A stretch of 64,000 nucleotides of DNA from positions 3,131 through 67,130 of the forward strand of contig JBBROO010000014.1 in NCBI GenBank assembly GCA_038229295.1, read 5' to 3'. The notes below the pieces were generated by a model. It made no database searches, was not told where the DNA came from, and saw nothing but the letters and a program-made list of their open reading frames with translations. Both the position numbers and the translations under genes were made by a program. Below, piece after piece: positions 31,061 through 39,372 of the stretch (position 1 is the stretch's first letter; every line of letters begins with the position of its first letter). The DNA is from JAJPGZ01 sp038229295. Its GTDB lineage: Bacteria > Verrucomicrobiota > Verrucomicrobiia > Chthoniobacterales > UBA10450.

Positions 31061-33232
31061 TTACAACGCCAGAGTTTCCTGTTTTGGAATTGAGCCCGTT
31101 GCAGAGACTCCGCCAAATTTTTTCACGAGCTCGTCCAGTTTGGCGACATAATAATCGATGTTCTCGTCGCGATTTGCCGGATCGAAATCGCTCGCGAGTT
31201 TGGCCGCTTCATAGGCCGCGACCTTTTTTGGAGTGCTCTTAATATAATAGCTGACTTGGTCACCCGGTTTGTAATTGCGACCGCTGGCCAGAGCGAGCTC
31301 GTAGGCCGCGGCGCGATTGCGCGCGGAGCCGGCGATCTTTTGCCGATATTTTTCCAGCGAATCCTGCAGCGTGTCTGTCTTCATCAACATGTCGATCTTC
31401 CATTCGCGGTTGCGGATCTTGCTCTCGAACTCATTCCGAAGATCGACAATCCCCTCCGGCTTTTCCTTCATCAACAGCTTGATCATCTCCTCCAGAAAAA
31501 CGCGCTGAAACTTTTCCAAGCCACGTGATTTGAGGGCGCCGCCCTTGATAACGACTTCGCCCTCTTTCGTGAGCAACGCGTAGTTCTTCGCCTTGTAGCT
31601 GAACATGGCTTCGAATTGCTCATCGAATTCGACTTCAATTCCCGGCGGCAACTCCTTGGCCAGGCCATTGCGCAATTCGTCGATGTCGATCTTAGGCGGC
31701 GGAACGAAATAAATTCCGTCCGTGTCGACCTCGATAACCTGCGCGCCTTGCGCGTTCAGCCAGTCGATCATCTTCTTCAACAGATCACGCCCGATCTGCG
31801 TCACGCGCGCGGCCGCATCGAAATCGGCGAAATGTCCCTGCGCGAAACCAAGATAACCGTAGAAGCTATTGATCAGAATCTTGAACGTATTCTGCAGCGC
31901 GTGAAAATAACGCTGCTTCGCCGGGTCCGTTTCCGCGCGCATACTTGCCTTTGTCTCGAGACGAAACGTGCGCAGATCGGTCAACAAGTGCCGAAAGATT
32001 TGCAGTTGATCGGTGACCGGAAAGCAATCGAACTGCAACATGATCGACGGATAAAGCGACGCCACATCGCAATGCCAGACGTTGCGCGCGACTCCGGTAA
32101 AGAAGATCGCGGTGTAGCCGCCTTCGAATCCGCGCGCCATCGGCATCTCCGGAATGGAATGGCGTTGCCGAAAATATTCGCGCAGAAAGAGCGCGTTGAT
32201 GCGCGTGGCGTTGCCGCGGACGATCACGTCCTGATAGTTGTAGGGGAAAATCTGCGCCTGGATGAAGTAACTCGGGCTCAGTAATTCGGAAACGGCGCGT
32301 GTCTCGCGCACGGCGCAAAGCGCGCGGCGGCGAAACGCTTCGTCGTTGTCGATGTAGGCGCGTTGTAATTCCTTTCCCGTTAGGCCGGAAACTTCTTCGC
32401 TGTCGCAGAGACTGAAATGTTTTGCTACGTCGATGCGTTCGAACCCAGCGAGTGTGCGCATCCCCACGTCGTAAAACTGCGCGAGCAAAAATGTGTCCAC
32501 GAAATGCCGGCCATCGAGCGCAAACTTCGGATAGTCGATCGTCTTCTCTGCGATCTGCAGCCGCGACGGCCGCGAGCGCAAAAATCCTCCGCTGCGTCCC
32601 CAATCCAGTTTCGTTTTCAACTTCTTCGCTCGCGCGACGATTTGCGGAAGATCGACACGAAACAAATCGTGGCCTTCGATCACATCCGGATCGCGCTCTT
32701 TAATAAGAGCCGTCAGTTGGCGAATCGCAGCGCGCTCCGACTCCTCAACATTTTTTGGATCGACCACCAGCAATTCCTCCCACCCGCTGTTGTCGGACAA
32801 CGCGATGCTCATGATGTGCTCGTCATTCGAAAGCACTTCGAGCTGCAGCCGCTTCAGTTCCTCGAACGGCAAATCCTTGAACAACGTGCGCCCGGTCGCG
32901 GTGAGATAATGCTGCACCGGATCGGTGAATGCGAAGTAAGAGCGGCCAGCGCTCTTCAATCCATTTCGTAGCGCGATCAATTCCTTCCAGCTATCGAACG
33001 TGACGCGCCAGCCGAATTTGAGATCGCCAGCGAGCTTGTCCGCTTCAATGCCAAGATCGACAACGTCGCCATCGGCCCAAACGAACGGATGAAACGGCTC
33101 CACGTCGACAATGGTCGATCCATCTTTTTCGCGTCGATAAACTTTGACCGTGCCGGTTTCGCCCAATTCAATCGCGACGATGCGCGGCGTTGGGTCGGCG
33201 CCGAAAAGGATGGTGTTTTTTTCGAATTCCAT
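31061..33232 (-). CDS. Family-B DNA polymerase with altered exonuclease motifs
   Basis: The 723-residue protein has all polymerase motifs of family B: motif A DVASLYPSIM near residue 390, motif B NSFYGYLGF near 455 and motif C VDTDGIYF near 505. The N-terminal 3'-5' exonuclease region looks degenerate: where Exo I should read DIE after RLQL the sequence is EVLSNDEHIMSIAL, and the Exo III region reads ALCAVRETRAVS without the expected Asp. Proofreading may thus be weak or absent. Chromosomal family-B enzymes usually serve in lesion bypass or repair. Several copies of the iterated motif are in the gene (31389, 31438, 31684, 32648, 33053). Confidence 0.88.
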   Translation of the reverse strand: MEFEKNTILFGADPTPRIVAIELGETGTVKVYRREKDGSTIVDVEPFHPFVWADGDVVDLGIEADKLAGDLKFGWRVTFDSWKELIALRNGLKSAGRSYFAFTDPVQHYLTATGRTLFKDLPFEELKRLQLEVLSNDEHIMSIALSDNSGWEELLVVDPKNVEESERAAIRQLTALIKERDPDVIEGHDLFRVDLPQIVARAKKLKTKLDWGRSGGFLRSRPSRLQIAEKTIDYPKFALDGRHFVDTFLLAQFYDVGMRTLAGFERIDVAKHFSLCDSEEVSGLTGKELQRAYIDNDEAFRRRALCAVRETRAVSELLSPSYFIQAQIFPYNYQDVIVRGNATRINALFLREYFRQRHSIPEMPMARGFEGGYTAIFFTGVARNVWHCDVASLYPSIMLQFDCFPVTDQLQIFRHLLTDLRTFRLETKASMRAETDPAKQRYFHALQNTFKILINSFYGYLGFAQGHFADFDAAARVTQIGRDLLKKMIDWLNAQGAQVIEVDTDGIYFVPPPKIDIDELRNGLAKELPPGIEVEFDEQFEAMFSYKAKNYALLTKEGEVVIKGGALKSRGLEKFQRVFLEEMIKLLMKEKPEGIVDLRNEFESKIRNREWKIDMLMKTDTLQDSLEKYRQKIAGSARNRAAAYELALASGRNYKPGDQVSYYIKSTPKKVAAYEAAKLASDFDPANRDENIDYYVAKLDELVKKFGGVSATGSIPKQETLAL

Positions 33233-33237
33233 GAGTC

Positions 33238-33276
33238 ATCCACAGATTGCGCAGATTTTCACAGATTCAAAATCGG
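33238..33276. repeat. CACAGATT-type short direct repeat
   Basis: CCACAGATTGCGCAGATTTTCACAGATT-like sequence is a run of about three imperfect CACAGATT units in the divergent spacer before the amidohydrolase gene. Similar runs are scattered in many bacterial genomes; no function is evident. Confidence 0.5.
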
Positions 33277-33290
33277 GTTATAAGTGCAGA

Positions 33291-34634
33291 ATGAACATTC
33301 GTTCCTTGTCGATCTTGTCCTTGTCGATCTTGTCGTCGTTAGGCGCGCTGGCGCAACAGCCGCTCGAAAATATCGCGGAGAGCGAATTGCCGTCCTGTCT
33401 CGCGATGTACAAGGATCTGCACGCGCATCCGGAACTTTCCACACACGAGGAGCACACCTCGGCGGTGGTGGCGAAGGAATTGCGCGCGGTCGGTTGCGAA
33501 GTCACAGAAAACTTCGGCAAATACGACAAACCGAATTTAAAAGCCTACGGCGTCATCGGCGTCATGAAGAATGGCGCCGGGCCGACCGTGCTCGTGCGCA
33601 CGGACATGGATGCGTTGCCGGTGCAGGAAGAAACCGGATTGCCTTATGCCAGTAAAATCACGACGAAGAATGATGACGGCAAAGATGTCGGCGTGATGCA
33701 TGCGTGCGGACACGATGCGCACATGGCGGCGTTTGTCGGCACCGCACGCGCCTTGCAACGAGCGAAAGATCGATGGTCGGGGACGATCGTGTTCGTCGGG
33801 CAACCGGCCGAAGAACTGGGCACCGGCGCGCGCGCAATGTTGAACGCCGGCTTGTATAACCGATTCGGTAAACCGAATTTCGCACTCGGCTTTCACGACA
33901 ACGCGCAGATGCAAACGGGCCACATCGGCGTGACCGAAGGCTATACTTACGCCAATGTCGATTCAGTCGATGTGACCGTGCGCGGCGTGGGCGGACACGG
34001 CGCTTACCCGCACAAAACGAAGGATCCGGTTCTGCTCTCGGCCGAAATGATCAACGCCTGGCAGACCATCGTTAGTCGCGAAAATAATCCGATTGATCCG
34101 ATCGTGATCACGGTCGGTTCGATTCACGGCGGCACCAAACACAACATCATTTCGGACGAAGTAAAAATGCAGCTCACGGTGCGCACCTACAAAGCCGATG
34201 TGCGCGAGCGCGTGCTCGCGGCGATCGATCGCGTAGCCAAAGGAATCGCGACCACGGGCGGAGTTCCGCCAGACCGCGCGCCGATTGTGACGGTGCATCA
34301 GGATGAATTCACTCCCGCGACCTACAACAATCCGGAATTAACCAAGCGTCTCGTCGGAGTCTGGAAAAAGGTTCTCGGCCCGGACAATGTCGAAGCAACT
34401 GACCCGACCATGGGCGGCGAAGATTTTTCCGAATTCAGTTTGCCGGACCATTCCATTCCGGCGGTTGATTTTCACATCGGAGCGGTTGAACCCGTAAAGA
34501 TCGCGGAAAGCAAAAAGAGCGGCGCGCCGCTTCCCAGTTTGCACTCGAGCAAGTTCGCGCCCATCCCGGAGCCAACCATTCGCATCGGAATTATCGGCAT
34601 GACCAGCGCCGTGCTCGAGTTGATGAAGAAATAG
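33291..34634 (+). CDS. Secreted M20-family metallo-aminoacylase/amidohydrolase
   Basis: The 447-residue protein is an M20D-type amidohydrolase, likely hydrolysing N-acyl amino acids or peptides in the periplasm. Metal-site elements are ACGHDAHM, the general-base pair PAEE, MGGEDFSEF and LHSSKF. The N-terminal signal peptide has a hydrophobic core LSILSLSILSSLGALA encoded by two tandem copies of the iterated 10-mer followed by TCGTTAGGC, the second iterated motif. ATG 33291 is chosen to begin this signal. The upstream open frame to 33144 is antisense to the polymerase gene and is rejected. Confidence 0.88.
   Translation: MNIRSLSILSLSILSSLGALAQQPLENIAESELPSCLAMYKDLHAHPELSTHEEHTSAVVAKELRAVGCEVTENFGKYDKPNLKAYGVIGVMKNGAGPTVLVRTDMDALPVQEETGLPYASKITTKNDDGKDVGVMHACGHDAHMAAFVGTARALQRAKDRWSGTIVFVGQPAEELGTGARAMLNAGLYNRFGKPNFALGFHDNAQMQTGHIGVTEGYTYANVDSVDVTVRGVGGHGAYPHKTKDPVLLSAEMINAWQTIVSRENNPIDPIVITVGSIHGGTKHNIISDEVKMQLTVRTYKADVRERVLAAIDRVAKGIATTGGVPPDRAPIVTVHQDEFTPATYNNPELTKRLVGVWKKVLGPDNVEATDPTMGGEDFSEFSLPDHSIPAVDFHIGAVEPVKIAESKKSGAPLPSLHSSKFAPIPEPTIRIGIIGMTSAVLELMKK
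33307..33331. repeat. Tandem pair of the iterated 10-mer encoding a signal-peptide core
   Basis: TGTCGATCTT occurs at 33307-33316 and 33322-33331, 15 bp apart, and TCGTTAGGC follows at 33336-33344. All three are translated as the hydrophobic core of the M20 amidohydrolase signal peptide. Confidence 0.92.
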
Positions 34635-34685
34635 ATGTCGATCTTGCGCCGTTAGATCGACAATCGAAAGTCGCGTGGTTCTGAT

Positions 34686-36134
34686 TTATTTCACGCGCAC
34701 GTTCTTGCGCAGAAACGTCGGCACATCGAGGTCCTCGCCTTCGACAATGGTCGGTTCGCTTTTTTCAAAGCGCCCGCGCGTGACCGGTTCGAATTGCAAA
34801 ACTTCCTGCTTCGCCTGCGCCTTTGGCTTCGGCGCTTTCACCGGAACTGGCGCTGGCGTCGGCGTTTTCAGCGGCAACGGTTTTTTCTTCGGCACGATTA
34901 AACGCGGACCGGCCGTCGGCGCTTTTATCTCCGGGGCTGGTTCGATTTTCGCCTCAATCGGCGTGGGCGCTGTAAACGGAATCAAATCTTCGGTCGGCAT
35001 CGGCTCCGCAGCGACGAGCGGTTCGGGTTCCGGTTCGATGTCGATCTTTGCTTCCGGTTCCGGTTGCGGTTGCTCCCAAATCGGCGGCGGCGGGGAAACC
35101 GGGGTCGGTTCCGGCTGAACGAACGCCGGTGGCACTGGCGCAAGATCCACATCTTCATCTCCAGCGAGCGAACTGATGATCGTCACGCTCAACCGGTTTC
35201 CCATTCGCGCATCGACCGCGGTGCCGAAAATAATCTGGGTGTGATCGCGCACATGTTTGCCGAGTTCCTTCATCAAAATCTCCACTTCGGATAAAGTCAT
35301 CGCCGGTCCGCCCGCGATTTGCACCAGCACATGCGCCGCGTCCGCGAGCATTTTACCTTTGCCCATCAACGGACTTTTCAGCGCCTGTGCGAGCGCGTCA
35401 TGCGCGCGATTATCGGAATCGGCTTCGCCAAAACCAAAAAGGCAGCGCCCGTTTTGGCTGCGCAACGCCGCGAATAAATCGTCAAAGCCAATGCGAATCA
35501 ATCCCGGCCGCTGAATCAAATTCACGATTGAGCGCACACTCTGGCTGATGGTGGTATCGGCGACCGCGAACGCCTGATGGATTCCCGCTTTCGGCGCGAC
35601 CATATCGCCCATGCGATCGTTCTCGAAACAAATCACGGCGTTCGCGATTTGATTTAGCCTAACGAGCGCTTCCTGTGCCTGCGCCGCGCGACGTTTGCCC
35701 TCGAATGAAAATGGAAGCGTGGCGAATGCGATGACGAGCGAGCCGGCTTCGCGCGCGAGTTGCGCGACGAGCGGCGCCCCGCCGGAGCCCGTGCCGCCGC
35801 CGAGGCCGGTGCAAAGAAAAACCATCCGCGCATCTTTCACTGCATTTCGAATTTCGTCCGCCGATTCACACGCAGCCTGGTAACCAAGTTCGGGATCGCC
35901 GCCGGCGCCAAGACCGCGCGTGACTGAGCGACCGAGCTGCACTTTGTGCGCCGCGACGGAACTGGCCAGCGCCTGCACATCGGTATTGATGGCGATGAGA
36001 TCGGCTTTCTCCATCCCATCGAGCACGATGCGATCGAGCGCGTTCGAGCCGGCGCCGCCGACGCCGACCACTTTAATTGGAATCACTTCGTCGTGTCGTT
36101 CGGGCAGGCTGTGGTTTTTGCTGAGTTGAATCAT
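34686..36134 (-). CDS. ftsZ: Cell division protein FtsZ
   Basis: The 482-residue tubulin-like GTPase forms the Z ring at midcell. The GTP-binding signature GGGTGSG lies near residue 110 after IKVVGVGGAGSNALDRI. A T7-loop region follows the core, then a linker of about 150 residues rich in Pro and Glu, longer than in E. coli. The C-terminal peptide DLDVPTFLRKNVRVK is the FtsA/membrane-adaptor binding end. ATG 36134 is chosen; the frame continues upstream through the motif-filled spacer but this adds no family sequence. It is the last gene of the dcw operon, convergent with the amidohydrolase gene. Confidence 0.96.
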   Translation of the reverse strand: MIQLSKNHSLPERHDEVIPIKVVGVGGAGSNALDRIVLDGMEKADLIAINTDVQALASSVAAHKVQLGRSVTRGLGAGGDPELGYQAACESADEIRNAVKDARMVFLCTGLGGGTGSGGAPLVAQLAREAGSLVIAFATLPFSFEGKRRAAQAQEALVRLNQIANAVICFENDRMGDMVAPKAGIHQAFAVADTTISQSVRSIVNLIQRPGLIRIGFDDLFAALRSQNGRCLFGFGEADSDNRAHDALAQALKSPLMGKGKMLADAAHVLVQIAGGPAMTLSEVEILMKELGKHVRDHTQIIFGTAVDARMGNRLSVTIISSLAGDEDVDLAPVPPAFVQPEPTPVSPPPPIWEQPQPEPEAKIDIEPEPEPLVAAEPMPTEDLIPFTAPTPIEAKIEPAPEIKAPTAGPRLIVPKKKPLPLKTPTPAPVPVKAPKPKAQAKQEVLQFEPVTRGRFEKSEPTIVEGEDLDVPTFLRKNVRVK

Positions 36135-36142
36135 GGGGTGAT

Positions 36143-36167
36143 TGTCGATCTTTCCGTTGTCGATCTT
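36143..36167. repeat. Tandem pair of the iterated 10-mer forming the ftsA-ftsZ spacer
   Basis: TGTCGATCTT occurs at 36143-36152 and 36158-36167, 15 bp apart. They make up most of the 34-bp gap between the ftsA stop and the ftsZ start. Confidence 0.92.
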
Positions 36168-36168
36168 G

Positions 36169-37377
36169 TCATCGCATTCCGCTGAAAAATTTTCCGAACA
36201 ACCGTCCGAGCCCGCCGCGTGGTCGATCCACCTGGACCGCCTGCGCATATTTAATGAGACCGATCGCCGCCGAAAATTGCGGATTCTCAAACGCAGAAGT
36301 TAATCCGGACATCGTTTGCGCGTGCGCCACATGCGCCGGCATGTCGAAGATTTCCTCGGCCAAATGATCGATCCCGCCTAACAAACTGCAGCCGCCGGTG
36401 ATGAAAATTCCGGCGCCGACGTAATTGATGAACGATTCCTCGTCGAGCTGCCGCTTCAGCAATTCGAGACACTCGCGCAAACGCAGATGAATGATCGTGT
36501 TCAAAGTTTCGCGTTCGACTTCTTTGCCCGCGAATCCGGAATCGTCCTTCAACAAAATCGTTTCGCCGGGCAAACAATTTCCGAGCGTGCAACTGCCTTC
36601 CTCGATTTTTAATTTCTCCGCGCGCGCCATCGGAATGCGCAATCCCATCGAGATGTCGTTCGTAATGTGGTCGCCGCCGACCCCGAGCACGCCGCTCTGC
36701 TTCACCGCACCATCGACATAGAGAATGTAATCGGTCGTGCCGCCGCCGATATCGATGACGAGCGCGCCGAGATTTTTTTCCTGTTGCGTCAACACCACTT
36801 GCGCCGACGCCAATGCCGTGAAGACCACGTCCTCGACATCGAGCGGCAACTCCTTCACGCAACGAATCGTGTTTTGAATCCGCGTGCGTACTCCGTGGAT
36901 AATGTGGAAATCCGCCTCCAATTTTTGCCCGAGCATTCCGGTCGGGCTGAGCACCCCATCCTGTCCATCGACGTGATAATGTTGAATGATCGAGTGCAGA
37001 AACGCGTTCGCCGCCGGGATGCTGACTTCGCGCGCACTGATCTTCACATCTTCGATGTCCTGATCGTCGATCTCGTCGCGGTCGTCGGGCAGCATCACGC
37101 AACCGCGGTTGTTGAAACTTTGGATGTGCGCACCGGCCACGCCGACATAAACGCTGCGAATCATGACATCGCTTTTCTGTTCGGCATCAACCACCGCTTC
37201 GTGCACACATTTCATCGCTGTCTCGAAATCGACGATTTCGCCCTTGCGCACGCCTCGCGACGGCGCCTGGCCGACGCCGAGAATTTTAATTGTCCCATCG
37301 GGCCGACCTTCGCCGACGACGACACAAATCTTCGACGTGCCAATTTCCAAACCGACCATCAAATCGCTATTCGCCAT
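36169..37377 (-). CDS. ftsA: Cell division protein FtsA
   Basis: The 402-residue actin-like ATPase tethers FtsZ to the membrane. ATP-site elements are MVGLEIGTSKICVVVGE at the start and VIDIGGGTTDYI in the middle, and the C-terminus has an amphipathic helix (GRLFGKFFSGM) that should bind the membrane. ATG 37377 is preferred over the GTG-like start at 37401, since MANSDLMVGLEIG is the usual N-terminus. It overlaps the end of ftsQ by 11 bp. FtsA preceding FtsZ is the standard order. Confidence 0.95.
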   Translation of the reverse strand: MANSDLMVGLEIGTSKICVVVGEGRPDGTIKILGVGQAPSRGVRKGEIVDFETAMKCVHEAVVDAEQKSDVMIRSVYVGVAGAHIQSFNNRGCVMLPDDRDEIDDQDIEDVKISAREVSIPAANAFLHSIIQHYHVDGQDGVLSPTGMLGQKLEADFHIIHGVRTRIQNTIRCVKELPLDVEDVVFTALASAQVVLTQQEKNLGALVIDIGGGTTDYILYVDGAVKQSGVLGVGGDHITNDISMGLRIPMARAEKLKIEEGSCTLGNCLPGETILLKDDSGFAGKEVERETLNTIIHLRLRECLELLKRQLDEESFINYVGAGIFITGGCSLLGGIDHLAEEIFDMPAHVAHAQTMSGLTSAFENPQFSAAIGLIKYAQAVQVDRPRGGLGRLFGKFFSGMR

Positions 37378-38458
37378 CTTTTTTCTTTTTCCCTTTCTCA
37401 ACTGGAACGGCGCGCTTGATCGACATCGTCGGCGAGGCGCTCGGGTGCGGCTTTGTCGCCGAGAACGTTCCGAACTTCGGTGACGGCTGCACTGGAATCG
37501 CCTTCATGATTCGCGGCTCTTCGTTAGGTTTGATTGTTTCGTTGATCACTTCCGCGGCCGGTTTCCCGAACGTCACCGGAATATTTCGCTGCACCAGCAA
37601 ATTGACCGTCGCCAATTCCTGTTTCGAATCATCCGAGTAAACCAAAAACTGCTCCAGCCTTTGCAATTGCGCGTCGAGATTATCGAAACCAAACGTGACT
37701 TGCGTGTGGTTCTTGTCCGTCACGAGCAGGCAATATCCTTTCGACACATCGATCTCGCGCACTTGAAATCGCGTTTGCATAAAACTGCGCGTGCTCAATC
37801 GCAAAAGTTCCAGCGCCGCTTTCGCTTCGGACGAGCCGACAATTTTCCCCGCCTCGAGCGGCTCGCTCGTGCATCCCGAAATCAAAGGCAGTCCCAAATA
37901 TTCCGGCAACAACTTCTTTTCTTTCATCAAAACTCCGCGCGCGTCCACCAGAAAAGCGGCATCGGATGCAAAGGGATCGGCCACTTGTTTCTCCGGTGAA
38001 ATCCACGCGATCGGCCTTCGCTCCGTGATCTTGATGTCGATCTCGCCCGGCAATCTGCGCACGACCTGCACATCATCGACTTGCGGCAGCTGTTGCAATT
38101 GATCGTGCACGTTCGCCAAGTTCACCCGGAAAATATTTTCACCTTCATGCAAATCCGCCGTCGCGAGAACTTGTTCGCGCGGCAACGTTCCATCCGTTTG
38201 CACCTCGATTGTGCTCAATCGGTAATCCGGATTGTCGAAGAAGAAACGCTTCGCTCCCTGACGCACGCCGAAATAAAGACCGGCCGCGAGCGCGAGAAAA
38301 AGCGCGACCTTCGATAGGACGACGACGACGCGGCGGTTGCGATGCTGCGTCACCGTGCGCGAACGCACTTTGACATCGAGCAAATGCTGCTGACGCCGCT
38401 GACGCACGTTCGAGACGCGCTGATTGCGTGGGCGCGATTTCTTCCGAGGGATTTTCAT
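37367..38458 (-). CDS. ftsQ: Cell division protein FtsQ/DivIB
   Basis: The 363-residue protein has a basic cytoplasmic tail of about 50 residues, one membrane segment (VVVVLSKVALFLALAAGLYFG), and a periplasmic POTRA-type domain beginning with RLSTIEVQTDG and containing LPQVDDVQVVRRLPGEIDIKI, as in FtsQ. It links early and late division proteins (FtsB/L, FtsW/I). The Lys/Pro-rich C-terminus is unusually long and ends over the ftsA start. ATG 38458 overlaps the ddl stop by 4 bp (ATGA), indicating coupled translation. Confidence 0.9.
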   Translation of the reverse strand: MKIPRKKSRPRNQRVSNVRQRRQQHLLDVKVRSRTVTQHRNRRVVVVLSKVALFLALAAGLYFGVRQGAKRFFFDNPDYRLSTIEVQTDGTLPREQVLATADLHEGENIFRVNLANVHDQLQQLPQVDDVQVVRRLPGEIDIKITERRPIAWISPEKQVADPFASDAAFLVDARGVLMKEKKLLPEYLGLPLISGCTSEPLEAGKIVGSSEAKAALELLRLSTRSFMQTRFQVREIDVSKGYCLLVTDKNHTQVTFGFDNLDAQLQRLEQFLVYSDDSKQELATVNLLVQRNIPVTFGKPAAEVINETIKPNEEPRIMKAIPVQPSPKFGTFSATKPHPSASPTMSIKRAVPVEKGKKKKDGE

Positions 38459-39372
38459 CTCGTTCGCGCCTCCGACAATTCGATGATACGCCGGCAAAGA
38501 TCGACATAGTTAATGCCGGCGACGGCGGCCGCTTCCGGTAGCAGACTCGTTTCGGTCATTCCCGGAATCGTATTCACTTCCAGCACGGTCGGCGCGCCGT
38601 CGTTAGGCAAAAGCACATCGACACGCCCATAAACTTTCAGTCCGAGTGCGCGAAACGCGCGCAACGCCAACTTTTGGATCTCCGCCGTCTTCGTGTTGTC
38701 GATCTTCGCGGGGCAAACATGCTCGGCCCCGGCCCCCGCCTGCGGATTCAGAAACGGATACTTGTTGTTGAAATCGTAGAAGCCGCTCTTCGGAATGATC
38801 TCGATAATTGGCAGCGCCTGCTCGCCCAGAATTCCGACGGTCAGTTCACGACCGGAAATAAATTTCTCCACCAGTAACTCGGCGTCATACTTCGCCACAT
38901 CGGCCACGGCGGACTTAATCTCGCTGTCGCTCTTAATAATATAGACACCGACGGTCGAACCCTGCCGCGGCGGCTTGATCACGATCGGCAGTGAAAGCGT
39001 CGGTCGATCTTTCGCCGTGATGATTTCCCAATCCGGCGTCGGCACACCTTGTTCGCGAAATTTTTCTTTCGAGAGAATTTTGTCGAAGGCGATCTCGCTC
39101 CCCTTCACGCCCTCGCCCGTGTAAGCAATGCCGCGCTGTTCGAGAATTCTTTGCAACTGTCCGTCCTCGCCGAAAGTTCCGTGGATGGTGAGGAAGGCAA
39201 GATCGACGTCGTCCGGAAGTTGAAAATTCGCGTCGCGAACATCGACATCGACCACTTCGACGCCTAACGAAGCCAACGCTTTCGAAACGCCGCGCCCGGT
39301 CGCGAGCGAAACATCCCGCTCCGATCCCGGCCCGCCCATCAACACCGCAATTTTTTTCGGCAGATCGCTCAC
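38455..39372 (-). CDS. ddl: D-alanine--D-alanine ligase
   Basis: The 305-residue ATP-grasp enzyme joins two D-Ala for the peptidoglycan stem. Visible marks are VLMGGPGSERDVSLATG, HGTFGEDGQLQ, VIKPPRQGSTVGVYIIK and the C-terminal VLEVNTIPGMTETSLLP. The size is typical of DdlB. Overlaps with murCB upstream (4 bp) and ftsQ downstream (4 bp) place it within the operon. The protein contains KIDN from a copy of the iterated motif at 38699. Confidence 0.96.
   Translation of the reverse strand: MSDLPKKIAVLMGGPGSERDVSLATGRGVSKALASLGVEVVDVDVRDANFQLPDDVDLAFLTIHGTFGEDGQLQRILEQRGIAYTGEGVKGSEIAFDKILSKEKFREQGVPTPDWEIITAKDRPTLSLPIVIKPPRQGSTVGVYIIKSDSEIKSAVADVAKYDAELLVEKFISGRELTVGILGEQALPIIEIIPKSGFYDFNNKYPFLNPQAGAGAEHVCPAKIDNTKTAEIQKLALRAFRALGLKVYGRVDVLLPNDGAPTVLEVNTIPGMTETSLLPEAAAVAGINYVDLCRRIIELSEARTR

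Noticed and set aside
36135..36290. N-terminal extension of FtsZ (52 more residues)
   Set aside because: It would translate the motif-filled spacer and the ftsA end; the normal FtsZ start is ATG 36134.
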